Part shown: piece after piece, positions 34,166 to 46,342 of the stretch
How the letters are laid out: every line of letters begins with the position of its first letter
How positions within the stretch are numbered: the stretch's first letter is position 1
Assembly: GCA_029204225.1 (NCBI GenBank)
Contig: CM055102.1
Span: forward strand, 9,435,456 to 9,499,455
Direction of reading: 5' to 3'
DNA: 64,000 nt
Source of the DNA: Diphasiastrum complanatum
Taxonomy: Eukaryota; Streptophyta; Lycopodiopsida; Lycopodiales; Lycopodiaceae
Position numbers and translations under genes: made by a program
Notes under the pieces: generated by a model
The model's input: the letters and a program-made list of their open reading frames with translations, nothing else
The model's database searches: none
What the model was told of the DNA's origin: nothing

Positions 34166-35030
34166 AAACCTCATCCCTGGATGTACCCTTGGCCTATCCC
34201 CTACCCCCTCTCACGCCTTTCCCCTTTCTCTCGCGGCGCCTCTTTCTATACTCACACCCCTTCCCATCTATTCCTCTCTCTCTCTCAAACACACACAGCC
34301 TCCAGCGCGCTCCCTGGCCTCAGTCCTCCTACGGAGTTTTCCACGAAGATTCTGTAAAAATATTTCATAGCATATTATTCACTCCCTTTACTATGTGCCC
34401 GAAAAAAAATATTTGCCGACAATTTTTTTTTTAAAAAAATTACGATTCTTACAAGTTCTTCACCGAGCACTCCAACATTTCATGCACTTCAAGTTTTATT
34501 GAATACAAATTTGTAATTTGTTTTAACACCCTTTTTCTAGGGTGTAATTAATTCATTTTCCTTAATTCTCTTGAAGCTGTCATAACATCGAAATTTTGTA
34601 ATTATTATTTTTTATTTATTTATTTATTTATTTATTTTTAAGACCCCGTCTTTCTCCCTCAGTCAAATTTCCTTGTATATTATTTGCTTATTTTCAAATC
34701 CTCATATAGTCTCCGTCTAAGCTCAGAATTGAATATTGTAAAAAGCAAAAGTGCTCAGTTTTATATGACCTACAAGTTTTTGCCTTTTCAATTTCACTCA
34801 TCATAGAACTCTGAGTTTTAAGTGGGTGGAGAAACTGTCAAGAACTTAATTCCTTGCAAAAATTAAACTTCGCAATTTTTTCTATAAGGGTCCTTATATT
34901 TCAAACTCATATTCTCTCTTGATCACTACCAATTTGATTCCCAAGACATGATTGTAGCAGGTTCCCAATGTTGACTATTCCTTCGGGATCAGTATCAATG
35001 TGTTCTCGTTGATTTGAGTGCAATCTTCCT
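34164..35030. other. No recognisable gene
   Basis: Pyrimidine-rich to 34320, then AT-rich with (TTTA)n at about 34608-34640. No motif supports coding. Confidence 0.45.
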
Positions 35031-35034
35031 AGGG

Positions 35035-35310
35035 AAAAGCCACAGTATATGTCCATCTTGTTTTGCATAATAGTCATTGATTCATTGGCACTTTTTTTCT
35101 AGAGGTTGCCCATCCTCAATCATGAGGGTGATCACTCCCTTGACCTTGTCCTGTTCTTTATAGACTCCTCTGAGCCTTCATTATATACTTAGAAATAAGC
35201 CTTCTTTATAGACTCTTCTGAGCCTTCACTATAGACTTTGTCATAAGCCTTCTTTGATAACAGTCTTGAGCTTTGAAAGCTTCTTGAACCAATTCTTGTC
35301 CTTCAAGCAC
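35035..35310 (-). repeat. Dispersed repeat, inverted relative to 41310-41560
   Basis: The reverse complement of 41310-41560 aligns here: TATGTCCATCTTGTTTTGCA, TTTTTTTCTAGAGGTTGCCC and TCTTTATAGACT are shared with few changes. A ~60-bp internal duplication (CTTCTTTATAGACTC...GAGCCTTCA) is seen at 35155-35245. Confidence 0.65.
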
Positions 35311-35319
35311 TTTCATGAG

Positions 35320-36009
35320 TATGAGTGTGAGGAGGCGCGGCCGCAGACAGGGAGGTCGCGGACTGTTCGCGCGTGGAACCGGGGTGAGAGCATAGCATTT
35401 CGGAGTGGGTAGCGCTTACAAGACTCTCCATTAGTGCACAAGAGTGCTTAGATCCGTTGGATAGAGAAGCTACAAGATCGACGACTCAAATTGTGCTACC
35501 CAGAAGGGATATCCATAGTTGGATCACATTCAACCATTGGATGGAGTCTGAAGGGTTGTTGAAGAGGGCCCTGAAGAAGTGAAGTGCATTTTAGCCTTCA
35601 ACTTCATTAAAAATTTTCATACTGAAATTGGAGTTGGGTCCCTTCACAAGTGAAGAGTGAAGTTTCTTCAAGGTGAAGAAACAGTTCAAAAACATGAAAA
35701 GTCCCTGTTTTTGGGTCCTTTGCCCGTTTTGACCCAAACGAAAGGCTATAACCTCCAAACGAAGGGCACTCGGTACAGCAAAATAGAGTGATTGCAACAG
35801 AGAAAGTGTTCGGAGTATGCCAGAAGTGATTTCACCATTCCACTAGGCACGTTGTTGGGAGTTGACGACTAAGTGCATTTCGGAAGGCGACGCCGATTTG
35901 GCTTTCAAATTGGTGGAAAAGCGGCGAGTGGCCTGGTAAGGGAAAAAGTGCAGGTCATTATTTTCAACTTCTGACATCATTGTTGGCCTCGACATACTGT
36001 TTTTAGCCT
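35320..36009 (+). other. Leader of the Copia gag at 36010
   Basis: Non-coding and more GC-rich than its surroundings at 35330-35400. It aligns in part with 59460-59840, which also precedes a Copia gag start (shared CTTTTGCCC/CTTTGCCCG, GGGCACT, AAAATAGAGTGATT, GTGGCCTGGTAAG/AAGGCCTGGTAAG). So it is the conserved leader of this Copia family. Confidence 0.6.
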
Positions 36010-36777
36010 ATGGCAGAAGTTTCAAGCAGTTTTGCGATGGCAAACATGGGAGAGTCCATTTTGAGTGAAAGTAGCAAATTGGACGGGATTTCTAACTATG
36101 CAGTGTGGAAATTCAAAATGAAAAACATACTGATGGAGAAAGACGTGTGGGAAGTCGTCACAGGTGATGAGAGAAGGCCGCCAAATGAAGTGGATATCAA
36201 AGTGTTCGACAAAAAGATGAGAAAAGCTTTGACCTTTATTAACTTGTCAGTGAAGGATCACATCATTACCCACATTTGTGATGTTGTTACACCCAAACAG
36301 GCATGGGATGTGCTAAAGGAGCAGTTCGAGACGTCAAATCCGTCAAGAATCATGTTTTTGAAGTCAAAGTTGAATAGTGCCCGCATGGAACAAGGAGAGC
36401 ACATTCAGACGTACATGACCAGAATTAAGACAATGAAAGATGAACTGCATTCTATTGGTGAGTGCATACGTGACGTGGAGCTGGTGCACAATGATTGTGC
36501 GGCATTGCAGAACCCTATCAGATGTTTGTGAGCGGAATAGCATCAAGAGAAAGATTGCCAACCTTTGACGAGCTCACATGAATCTTGACGCAGGAAGAGC
36601 AACGGCGAGAAATGGTGAAAGCTAGACGTCAAAATACTGACGATCAGGCACTTGCGACATGCCAAAAATAGGGCAAAGGCAAGAAGAAGTCTAAGCAGCA
36701 ATTTGCCAAGTCTCCGGAGGACGAGGGATCTTCCAGTAAAACTAAGAAGGAAGGCAAGTGCTTCCATTGTGGTAAAA
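36010..36777 (+). pseudogene. Ty1/copia gag, full N-terminus, cut in the zinc knuckle
   Basis: ATG at 36010. Residues 1-30 are MAEVSSSFAMANMGESILSE..., then the UBN2-type domain (SNYAVWKFKMKNILMEKDVW; FINLSVKDHIITHICDVV; QAWDVLKEQFETSN). Open for 173 codons. A shift near 36500 is followed in another frame by FVSGIASRERLPTFDEL, a basic linker (GKGKKKSKQQFAKS) and CFHCGK, the first half of a zinc knuckle. There it is cut by the repeat starting at 36779. Same family as 1-1245 and 2730-2900. Confidence 0.88.
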
Positions 36778-36778
36778 G

Positions 36779-37188
36779 TAGTAGTATTTCTAGGCAATGT
36801 AATAAATGTAGACCCCTCTTAAATAGATTATAGTGAGCCACCTTTTGATGGTGACCTCGAGTGGAAGAGCTAATTTTACTTGGAATTTGTAAGTTCGTGG
36901 AATTGTCACTTAGGCTTCACATGGGCAGCCCCTTGGTCTATCTAAGAGACCTCCTCTCTTGTGAGGGAGCTTTACTTGTATTGTCATTTACTCTCATTGA
37001 ATAATGGAGCTCCTTGTTCATGACAGTTTTCTTGAGTGAATCTCTTATGAACATGCATTTCTTTCTCTTGTTTGTGGTTGTAGAATAGATTAAATTCTTG
37101 TTATCTTTCCTTTATGCAATGTTGAATAGAGTGGATTAGTTTTCTTGTTCTTGTTTAAGTAGATCTCAACATCCAGGTAAACTAAATA
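36779..37188 (+). repeat. Dispersed repeat L, copy 1 (LTR-like)
   Basis: Starts TAGTAGTATTTCTAGGC and ends near CCAGGTAAACTAAAT; aligns along its full length with 49471-49908 in the same orientation. It lacks ~31 bases present in the other copy near 36998. The internal TGGTCTAT(C/T)TAAGAGACC could be a promoter. Likely an LTR or LTR part. Confidence 0.75.
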
Positions 37189-37858
37189 GGCTGAGATTGT
37201 GGTGTAGATCTTGCATATCCCTGACTTCTCAGTTTTTGATGTTCTTGGTTATCCAAGGATCAAGAGATGGGCGTTTTTTGATCTTATAATGAGTTTCTTG
37301 TTTCTTGTTTCAGATCAATACATTAATCTGGGTGCATTGTTGTTTCCAGAACATTTAGAGTTAGTTAGAAGCAAGAATCGATTGGTTATTCACTTGTTTT
37401 GAACGTAGATCTGTTGGTGAATGAGTTTCAGTTGCATGTGGATTTGTGTGCATGTATATGGAGTGTTTGAATCTCCAGGTCCTTAACCAAATATGGCCAT
37501 AACATAAACAAACCAAGAAGAGTGTAAGAGAATAATGTTCACAGGTTCTTGTAGGAATCTGTGAACATTTCGTGCCATTTCCACCAATACACAAACACAC
37601 ACATTCACAAAACTAAACTATCTGTGTTTTCAAATAGGTTCTTGAAGTCTTCTGTTTTCAATCTCGACCGAGTCCATCACTCTGGTCTCGACCGAGTGCT
37701 TGGCTTCGTTCTCGACCATGACTTCACATTCCACACCTGGCCAAGTCTCACACCTTATGTTTGGACCGCGCCGAGTCCTATTTCATTTCAATCTGAACCT
37801 CCATGTACATTCTTGACCGAGTCCAAAGTTCACTCCTCGACCGACGTGATCAACTAAA
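37189..37858. other. No gene; degenerate start of the 25-bp array
   Basis: 37189-37640 shows no coding; AGGTCCTTAACC then AAATATGGCCATAAC at about 37480-37506 is the reverse complement of the LTR start at 53157. From about 37658 the motif TCTCGACCGAGT appears at irregular spacing, leading into the regular array. Confidence 0.45.
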
Positions 37859-38240
37859 ATCTCATCGAGGCTTTTTCCTGAGATCTCAACTGAGTCTTTT
37901 TATTAAGATCTCGACCGAGGCTCAAGCTCACTTCTCAACCGACTTATCTCATCAGGATCTCAATGGGGTTTCTCCATCAGGATCTCGACTGAGTCTCTTT
38001 GTTAAGATCTCGACCGCGTCTCTCCGTCAAAATCTCAACTGAGTCTCTCCATCAGGATCTCGATCGCATCTCTTTGTCAGGATCTCAACCAGGTCTCTTT
38101 GTCAGGATCTCGATCGAGCCTCTCTATTAAGATCTCAACCGGGCCTCTCCATTGGCATCTCAATGGAGTCATTGCATCAATATCTCAGCTGCGCCTATCT
38201 TTCAAATCTCAACCGAGTCATTGCCTGGAGATCTCAGCAA
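37859..38240 (+). repeat. Tandem array, 25-bp unit, about 15 copies
   Basis: Units start with ATCTC at 37859, 37883, 37908, 37933, 37957, 37982, 38007, 38032, 38057, 38082, 38107, 38132, 38157, 38182, 38206 and 38231, nearly always 25 apart. The consensus is about ATCTCGACCGAGTCTCTYYR plus TYARG. The unit length is not a multiple of three, so it is not a protein repeat. Confidence 0.92.
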
Positions 38241-38349
38241 AAGTCAACTCTATATTTGAAGAGACCCTACTCCTAGTCAATTGCCACAGTTACCAGCTAA
38301 GTCCTTTTGCAATACCAGTACCTTGAGTACCATGCCATTTTGACACATA

Positions 38350-39940
38350 CAAATCATTATACTCTGTTTAATATCCCTTGATATATTTTAAATTTAGTGT
38401 GTTAAGAAAAAAATTTAAAAAAAAACATAGAGTCCAAGAGGTCTAAATACCCTATCCTAAGGTACTCTAGAATTTCCATATGGATTGTCCTTACGATCCT
38501 AATTCCACAGAGGATTATCCACCGGAGATGGTATCTCCATCCACATAATAGGCTAGATAGAATAGGTACTCTCGAATGAAATCACAAATCCATGAGCCAT
38601 CTACCAACCCATTCGAGAGATGGGAACCTATGAGAGCTGAAGTTGCATATGACCGACTGCAATTTCATGTTGCTGAGTCCTCACACGCAAAAGCTCACTT
38701 GAACAGGGCTTTTGCCAACCATGGTCCTCGTACTAAAAAATGAACACCAAAGTTAGATCTTCCTAAGTATGATGACAATTCAAACCCTCAAAGATTTCTC
38801 CAAGTCTTTGAGAATGCTTGTGATGTCTATGGTGAAACATCCCCTGAAGCCGTGGTACAACTCTTCTCGATGACCATGATCAATCAAGCACGAGAATGGC
38901 TTTTCAACCTGGATCATGGAGATAAACGAGATTGGTTACTCTTGAGGGAAGCCTTCATCAAGCGATTCAAACCATTTTGTTTGATTGAGAGTCCTTTTGT
39001 TAAATTAAGCAATATCAAAATGACAAAAGACGAAAAATACGTGACTATATAGAAAATTTCAAAAGATTAAAAATTCAGGTACAAGAACAACCCACAGAGT
39101 CCATGCTCATCATCTGGTTCCTAGTTGGACTTCCAAGGTGGATCAGATGTGAATTTCATTAAAACAAGCCATGTTTGATGCCATCCGAGAAGAAGACGAG
39201 GGATTGGATGTTGATGAACCTCAAGAAAGGAGAGCACACCGTGTTGTCCATGACTCTAGACCAAATGAAAAAACTCGAGAACAATTACGAAAAATCCAGA
39301 TGGAGTTGCTTAACCAGCAACACCAACAACAGATGGAAAAACTCACAAAAGAGTTTAAAAATACCCTAAAGTCTATCCAGAGCTCCATGCCAGGTTAGCT
39401 ACCCACTGGCCAGATCCACCATAGACGAGATAATACCTGGTGCCCTCATTGTAGAGGTGCACACACTAGCAAAGAGTGCCCGCCTTACCAACCAGTCCCA
39501 GACACTTCCTTGATTAAATGTGACATCTGTGACTTTATGGGCCTCATATACCATTAGAGAGAACGCGAAGCCTATTCGGGCTAAGCCATATAGATGTAAT
39601 CCTGTTTATCGCGAACGGATCGATGAAGATATTAAGAAGCTGCTAGATGTTGGTTTCATCTACGAAGTCCAACGTACTGATTGGGTATCGCCCATTGTGG
39701 TAGTACCCAAGAAAAATGGCAAGCTTCATATATGTGTTGATCTAAAAAATCTTAACGCGGTTACGAAGAAAGATCATTTCCCCTTACCCTTAACTATGCA
39801 AATCCTTGAGGAAATGGCAGGTCCTAGAGCTGAAGCTTTCAGCTTCTTAGATGGTTTAGTGGCTATTGGGAACAGCAAAATGGGCAAGAAATTTGAACTG
39901 GCGAGTAGTAGTCTTATAACTCATCGATCTCCAGGATGAT
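38350..39940 (+). pseudogene. Ty3/gypsy gag joined to start of reverse transcriptase
   Basis: Gag from the ATG at 38577 (MKSQIHEPSTNPFERWEPMR): capsid part LDLPKYDDNSNPQRFLQVFE and INQAREWLFNLDHGDKRDWL (38760-39050). After breaks comes a Gln-rich segment (39171-39398) and a knuckle WCPHCRGAHTSKECP (CX2CX3HX4C, one residue short of the usual spacing). From about 39560 RT begins: RAKPYRCNPVYRERIDEDIK, then DWVSPIVVVPKKNGKLHICV, and ends at FSFLDG. Protease is deleted between gag and RT, and RT is cut before its YxDD box. Confidence 0.85.
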
Positions 39941-40250
39941 GTCTCTGAGGTTGCTAATCACTTTGCTCTGATGGCGAGTAAAGTTGGCTGAAAAAATGTG
40001 TCAAAAAGAGGTCTAGCAAATAAAAGATCATTGGATGAGTGAAAAATCCGATGGCGAGTAATAATTTATAACTCGTCGAGGTTACAATACACAGCCTAAA
40101 CTTTGTTTGGCTCACTGGAAAAGTGGCAAGAAAAAAGGACAACAAAAGACACAAAAAGGCCTGTAGGCGAGTAATAAACCTATCACAATGCAAAGAAAAA
40201 TTCAAGTAAAATACAAAATAAACCCATCTAAACAGTAGCTTAGCACCGTC
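39941..40250. other. Non-coding leader, minus orientation
   Basis: No ORF. It lies on the internal side of the primer site at 40251-40268, so it should be the leader of a minus-strand element whose body was lost. A GATGGCGAGTAA motif recurs at 39971 and 40051. Confidence 0.4.
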
Positions 40251-40268
40251 TTCCCGACAACGATGCCA
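40251..40268 (-). other. tRNA-Asp-type primer-binding site
   Basis: The minus strand reads TGGCATCGTTGTCGGGAA, close to TGGCGCCGTTGCCGGGGA, the primer site typical of plant gypsy elements of the Athila/Tat type. A TG (plus 40275) lies six bases beyond it, as expected for an LTR edge. Confidence 0.65.
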
Positions 40269-40274
40269 TAAAAA

Positions 40275-40866
<592 letters not shown>

Positions 40867-40867
40867 A

Positions 40868-41215
40868 CAATACCTAAATTTTTTAGATTATGAGAGGCCT
40901 TTTGGGGTTTTCTTCTTATATTTGTTTTTTGGGTATTTTAAAAATTGAGGTAGGACCACAATTTTTGAAATTGCATAGGTGTGCATGCTGGTCGAACGGG
41001 GGGTTTTTAGGGCTTGACAAGTAGTAACTTCAAAGACGGTTTTCGAAAGTGATTTTGGAAACTCTGGAAATTTGAATTACTAGTTGCTAGTGTAAGGAAT
41101 TTTGGGTTTTTCGAGCATGGGTGTAAAAGCTGTAAACTCAATTTTGAATATTGCTTCCCGGTAAGAGGTAGAAAGAATTTGGTTTTTTCTTACCTGAAGA
41201 CAAGAAATGAAACTG
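40868..41215 (+). repeat. Non-coding dispersed repeat R, copy 2
   Basis: Begins AATACCTAAATTTTTTAG and aligns with 54242 onward: ATGAGAGGCCTT, GGTGTGCATGCTG, GTAGTAACTTCAAA and CGGTAAGAGGTAGAAAGAAT are shared. The R left edge is the same in both copies. Confidence 0.75.
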
Positions 41216-41309
41216 TAGATCAATGCTAATAGTTTGATATGCAGGTTCTAGAAATAGAATCTAATGATGAACCATTTTATGGTATAACTCCTAACCTTTT
41301 CTTAAGGGT

Positions 41310-41560
41310 ATGTGCAGGTACTAAGAAGAGTACCTGAAGAATGAATCTAAAGAAGCTTCTTAAAGCTTAAAGACGGTACCTAAAGAAGGCTAAATCGAGT
41401 CTATAAAGAAATGGAGAAGAAACCAAAGGACTGATCACCCTTTGTGTCACACTCCACTATGATTGGGGATGGGCAACCCCTAGAAAAAAGGGCCTAGGAA
41501 TTGATGAAAATTATGCAAGATAAGATGGACATATACAAAGCCTTTCCCATGTCATGAAAA
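41310..41560 (+). repeat. Dispersed repeat, inverted relative to 35035-35310
   Basis: See the partner copy; GGGGATGGGCAACCCCTAGA with AAAAAGGG and CAAGATAAGATGGACATATA are the best anchors. No ORF. Confidence 0.65.
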
Positions 41561-41871
41561 ACATTGGGGTGAATCCCAATGTTGTAAAGGAAAAAAAAAT
41601 CAACTTGAAAGTGGCTAACAATAAATGTTAAGCTACCTACCTTCCATCCTTATCAATATGTAACTTACCTACTTTTTCACATGGCTTGTAAGCCATAAGA
41701 CAACTAAGAAAATGCGCCCTCCTACTCCTCCCCTTTTGCTCTAACTAATTGATAAACACCCTCTCATACCTATACACCTCACCCTCTCACTTTACTTCTC
41801 CTAGAGTCTCCCTTACACCTCTCACACTTATTTTGGACACCTCAGCCACTCCCTCAAGGCTACACATTCCC

Positions 41872-41879
41872 TATAAAAG
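41872..41879 (+). promoter_or_regulatory. TATA box
   Basis: TATAAAAG within CCCTATAAAAGGAC, a near-ideal plant TATA box, ~200 bases before the (CT)n. It may belong to an LTR. Confidence 0.55.
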
Positions 41880-42067
41880 GACTAACTCGCCCGTCTCCCT
41901 CATTATTCATCTCCCATTCATTTTTGTTTTGCCTCTTGCTCTTGCTTTTGTGTGTATAGGTGCTTGGAAGAAAGCTTGGAGCTATGGCTTGAGGAGGATC
42001 TATCAAGCTTGGATTGGAACCATTTTGGAACCAATTACACACACACACTCACTTTCTCTTACCTCTT

Positions 42068-42070
<3 letters not shown>

Positions 42071-42116
<46 letters not shown>
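42071..42116. repeat. (CT)n microsatellite, 46 bp
   Basis: Uninterrupted TC dinucleotides directly before the 32-bp tandem units. Confidence 0.95.
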
Positions 42117-42119
<3 letters not shown>

Positions 42120-42123
42120 CTTT

Positions 42124-42340
42124 CACACCATCTATAACTTGATGGTTATGCATGTCACACCATCCATGACTTGATGGCTTTGCATGTCACACCATCCATA
42201 GCTTAATGGTCATGCATGTTTGATTTGGAAGTTGCATGTCTGATTGGAACTTGCATGTCTGATTTGGGAGCTTGCATGTCTGATTTGGGAACTTGCATGC
42301 ATGATTTGAAGCTTGCATGTTGGAACTAGAGCTTGCATGT
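42124..42340 (+). repeat. Minisatellite: 32-bp x 3, then ~20-bp x 5
   Basis: The 32-bp units begin CACACCATC at 42124, 42156 and 42188 and end GCATGT. The shorter units each begin TTGCATG and differ by one or two bases. TGCATG recurs about 15 times up to 42480. Confidence 0.85.
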
Positions 42341-42869
42341 CATACCATCCCTAGCCTAATGACTTTGCATGTTGGAATTGAAGTTTGCATGCCAAAATTG
42401 ATTCATGCATGTCATGCCATCTAATGTCGAATGCCTATGCATGCTCTTTTCTCGATCAGTAAGCTTTTGCATGTCATAAGAAACCACTTTTCTTGGTATA
42501 AGTTTCTTTAAGATCCAAAATTTGTTAACATCTGGTTGATGTAAAGATTTAAGAATCCATATTCCCAAAACCATTGTATATGTATTTGGCCTTGGGCCAT
42601 TTGATCTTGCATAATTTGAAAGAAAATCCTTCCGGGGGGGGGGGGGGGTCCTCATCTTGACCCCTTAGCAAGTCCATGAATGAATGCTTTTGTGATTGAA
42701 TGTTGAATTTTCTTCAATAAGCTTTGAGTTCTTTTCGGTTTTTATTCAACAATATTTTGTTGATTTGTTCTTTTTTAAGTCACAACATTTAAAGTTGGGA
42801 CTTTAGAAACCAGTAGACCTTCACTTCAAGTTCACACATCCAAAACTGGCTCTTTCGAGAGTTATTACA

Positions 42870-45800
42870 ATGTTGTTGCAGGAAGACACGCGGAGGAACG
42901 AAGCCTCTAGTTCCTCAACTGATTCTCATGCTTTGTACACCAACAACACGACTAAGCAGAAGAAGAAAAAGAAAGGCTTGAAGCAGTCAAAGCAAGACCA
43001 TAAACCAGCACAACACAAAGAAAAGTCGAATCCGCAAACAAAGAAAAAGTTGTTCTGTAAATACTGCAAACGAAACAACCATGAGATTCAAGACTGCCGG
43101 ATATTACAAGCTAAGAACAATAGCAAGGGACAGTCGAATCAAGTAGCCAATGCAGCTATAGAAACTCACAACCCATTCAAGAAGCGGATCACGATGCCTT
43201 CATGACTAGTCATCAAGGAGCATCTAGTGACAGTTCTTGGTTCTTGGATTCTGGTGCCACTCAGCATATGACCAGCCTCATTGGCTGTTTCGAGTCCTAT
43301 ACACCCTACAACACCAACAAATATGTTCACCTTGGCGATAATAGCACACAATCTATTAAAGGTGAAGGTATTGTAAGATTAAGCTTTGCAAATGATCAGT
43401 CTAAGCTACTTTCTAAAGTCTTGTATGTACCCAACTTATCTACGAATCTACTCTCTATAAGCAAAATTACAGATCTAGGACATAAAGTAGAATTCGAATG
43501 TGATCAGTGCAAAGTTGTTGATAGGATAGACAAGGTCCTAGCACTCAGAAAGAGGCATGGATACTTGTATAGATTAAGTCATTGATTTTTTGCCTCTAGT
43601 CAAGCGCTCAGTACTTCTATTCATGCAAATAAAAGTTTATTTTGGCATTATAGACTTGGTCACCTGAATCATGTTGTTGTACAACAAATGTCTAAACATT
43701 CTATTGTTCTTGATCTAGACTATCCTAGAGATAAAGTCGAGTTACCTATCTGTCAAGACTGTCTATTTGGTAAATAGACTAGGAAACCATTTAGATCAAG
43801 CCATCAGCATATTGCTAGAGGATTGTTAGCCATTGTGCATTCAAAATTTGTGGACCGATAAAAAATCCTTCTCTAAAGGATGCAAAGTATTTTATAACTT
43901 TTATTAATGAATTCTCCAGAAGGACTATGGTGTATTTTATCAAGAAAAAATCAAAAGCTTTCCATTGCTTCAGAATCTTCAAAAAGCATGCAGAAAAAGA
44001 GACTGGAAGGACATTCAAGGCCTTAAGGTCCCCAATGGAGGAGAATACATCTCTACTGAGTTTAAGGACTACTGCCAGAGCCAAGGCATTGAGCAACAAT
44101 TCATCACTCCTTACAGTCCTCAGTCTAATGGCTTAGCCAAGAGGAAGAATCATACTCTGGTTGAATCAGCTAAATGTATAATGGTGCATGCATCGATGTC
44201 CAAGAGCTTCTGGGCCAAGGCTGTCTCCATTGCAGCTTACGTCTAGAACAGATGTTCGACCAAGGCCCTCTCAAGCAAAACATCTCATGAGGTGTGGACA
44301 AGCTCTAAGCCTTCTGTGAAGAACCTAAGAGTATTCAGATGCATTGCCTACGCACAGATCCCAAAAGACACAAGGAAAAAAATTGACTTCCAAGGTCTCA
44401 AGACCATCCTGATTGGATATACTTCATCTGATAACACATACAAGTTGTATGATCCTGATACCCAACAAATCTTGTACAGCCGGGATACAGTCTTTATCGA
44501 AGATCAGTCCATCGACTTTGAAGGCAAAAATGTTGTTCTAGAAGAACCTTCATCACCTGCCATTGACATGACAATCAAAGCTTCTGGCTCAAGCGTGTCC
44601 ATTGTCGTCCCACTATTCGATAGTGAATCAGACCAAGACGTTGTTGCTACCCAGCAACAAGTCCCAAGAGTGGTTCATCAATCAATTCCTCCCAGAAGAT
44701 CGAGCTGAGTGCACACACAACCCACAAGGTATACTCCTGAGTCTGCATGTCTCTTGATACATGAACCAACAACAATTGAAGAGGCACTCAGCCAACCAGA
44801 CTCTGATATCTAGAGAGAAGCTATGGACAGAGAGTATTCTTCTCTGATCAAGAACCAGACATCATCACTAGTCGATGGCTATGATATCATTGATTGCAAA
44901 TGGATCTTCAAGATCAAGTACAATGCCAATGGAACAATTGATCGAAGGAAGGCAAGACTGGTAGCATGAGGATTCACTCCGATCTCCAACGTTGACTATA
45001 GTGAGACTTTCAGTCCAGTAGTCAAGCATTCATCGATTTGAGCCCTCCTATCATATGTTGTAGCTGCCGACCTCGAAGTGCATCAACTTGATGTGCAAAA
45101 AACTTATCTAAATGGAGTTATACAAGAAGACATCTACATGATCCAACCCAAAGGATATGTTTTGGAAGGTATGAAGAATCATGTCTACAAATTTCATAAG
45201 GCACTTTACGACTTGAAACAGTCTGCCAGAGCTTGGTTTCAAAGGATCAACACATTCCTCATCGAACAAGGTTTCCAACCAAGTGTTGTTGATTGCAACG
45301 TCTATTCCAAATCAGTGCAACAATCCTTCATTATCATTATATGTGGATGATACATTGTTTTTCAGTAACTATACCAATTTGGTCAAGGATTCTAAACAGA
45401 TGTTATTTTCTGAGTTCGACATGACTGATCTGGACAAAGCTCACTTATGTCTGGACATTCAAATCCATAGAGACAGAGTAAGACGACTGATCTATATCAC
45501 TCAACAAAGACATATTCACAATGTTCTTGACAGATAGAATCTAATGAATTGTAAGTTAGCTCACTCACCAATGGATCTAGGCCTGTGTTTGCCAAAGGAC
45601 CAATGTCCTCAGACCAAGCAAGAAGAGGAGCAGATGAGAGAGTATCTTTATCGACCGATACTTGGATCTCTCATGTACGCAATGGTCTGTACAAGACCTG
45701 ACATCTCTTTTGTAGTAAGCTCACTCAACCAATATATGGCTAATCCTAGCATTACCCATTGGAAAGCTCTCATAAGAGTCATGAGGTATATTTGAGCTAC

Positions 45801-46333
45801 CATGGACCAGTGCATCTGCTATGGAGAAGTCAAGAACGACAATCTTCATCAGCTCAGTGGATATTCTGATGCAAGCTGGGGAGGAGATGTAGACAATCGT
45901 AAGTCCACATCTGGATTTACATTCTTCTTCAATGGCGGTCCTATCTCATGGAACAGTCATAAGCAAACCTCTATCACTCTTTCTTCTACATAAGCAAAAT
46001 ACATTGTTGCTTCTCAATCTATTAAAGAAGTGTTTTGGTTGAGAAATTTACTGTCAGACATTACTTTGTATAAGTATAGCCCTACAACCATATTCTCTGA
46101 TAATCAGAGTGTTATTACCTTATCGGCCAAGCCTAGATTTCACTCTAGGAGTAAGCACATTGAAGTCAAATATCAGTACATCAAGGGAAAGGTTCTCAAC
46201 AAGGAGGTAAGCTTAACATATTGTAGAACGTAGGACATGGTTGCAGATATATTCACGAAGGCATTAAGTGTTAATGCACACAAGTTTTGTGCATTGCTTA
46301 GTCTGAAGATCAAGGCATTCACAGATCCAGATT
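42870..46333 (+). pseudogene. Ty1/copia gag C-terminus and nearly full pol (dead)
   Basis: Zinc knuckle CKYCKRNNHEIQDC (~43060); protease SWFLDSGATQHM (~43240) after a frameshift; GAG-pre-integrase LFWHYRLGHLNH ... CQDCLFGK; integrase core, where all three acidic sites are changed (VHSKF for HSD, VPNGGEY for SDNGGEY, GLAKRKN for GVAERKN); integrase C-terminal NLRVFRCIAYAQIPKDTRKK; RT (HQLDVQKTYLNG; YVDDTLFFS kept); RNase H (SGYSDASWGG; TIFSDNQS; the expected Glu site reads SST-stop-AKY); HIEVKYQYIKG. About ten stops and shifts. It ends just before the polypurine tract. Confidence 0.93.
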
Positions 46334-46342
46334 AAGGGGGGG
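46334..46342 (+). other. Polypurine tract
   Basis: AAGGGGGGG between the end of RNase H and the LTR start TGTTGGATTT. Confidence 0.85.

Larger units (their letters stand above)
41561..42869 (+). other. LTR- or promoter-like block with TATA box, microsatellite and minisatellites
   Basis: No gene. Pyrimidine-rich sequence from 41715 leads to a TATA box at 41872, then (CT)n at 42071-42116, three 32-bp tandem units (42124-42219), about five ~20-bp units (TTGCATGTCTGATTTGGGA) to about 42330, and 15 consecutive G at 42634-42648. The Copia gag C-terminus begins at 42870. Confidence 0.55.

Noticed and set aside
37859-38240. CRISPR-like regular spacing
   Set aside because: Units are contiguous 25-bp tandem repeats with no unique spacers, in plant DNA.
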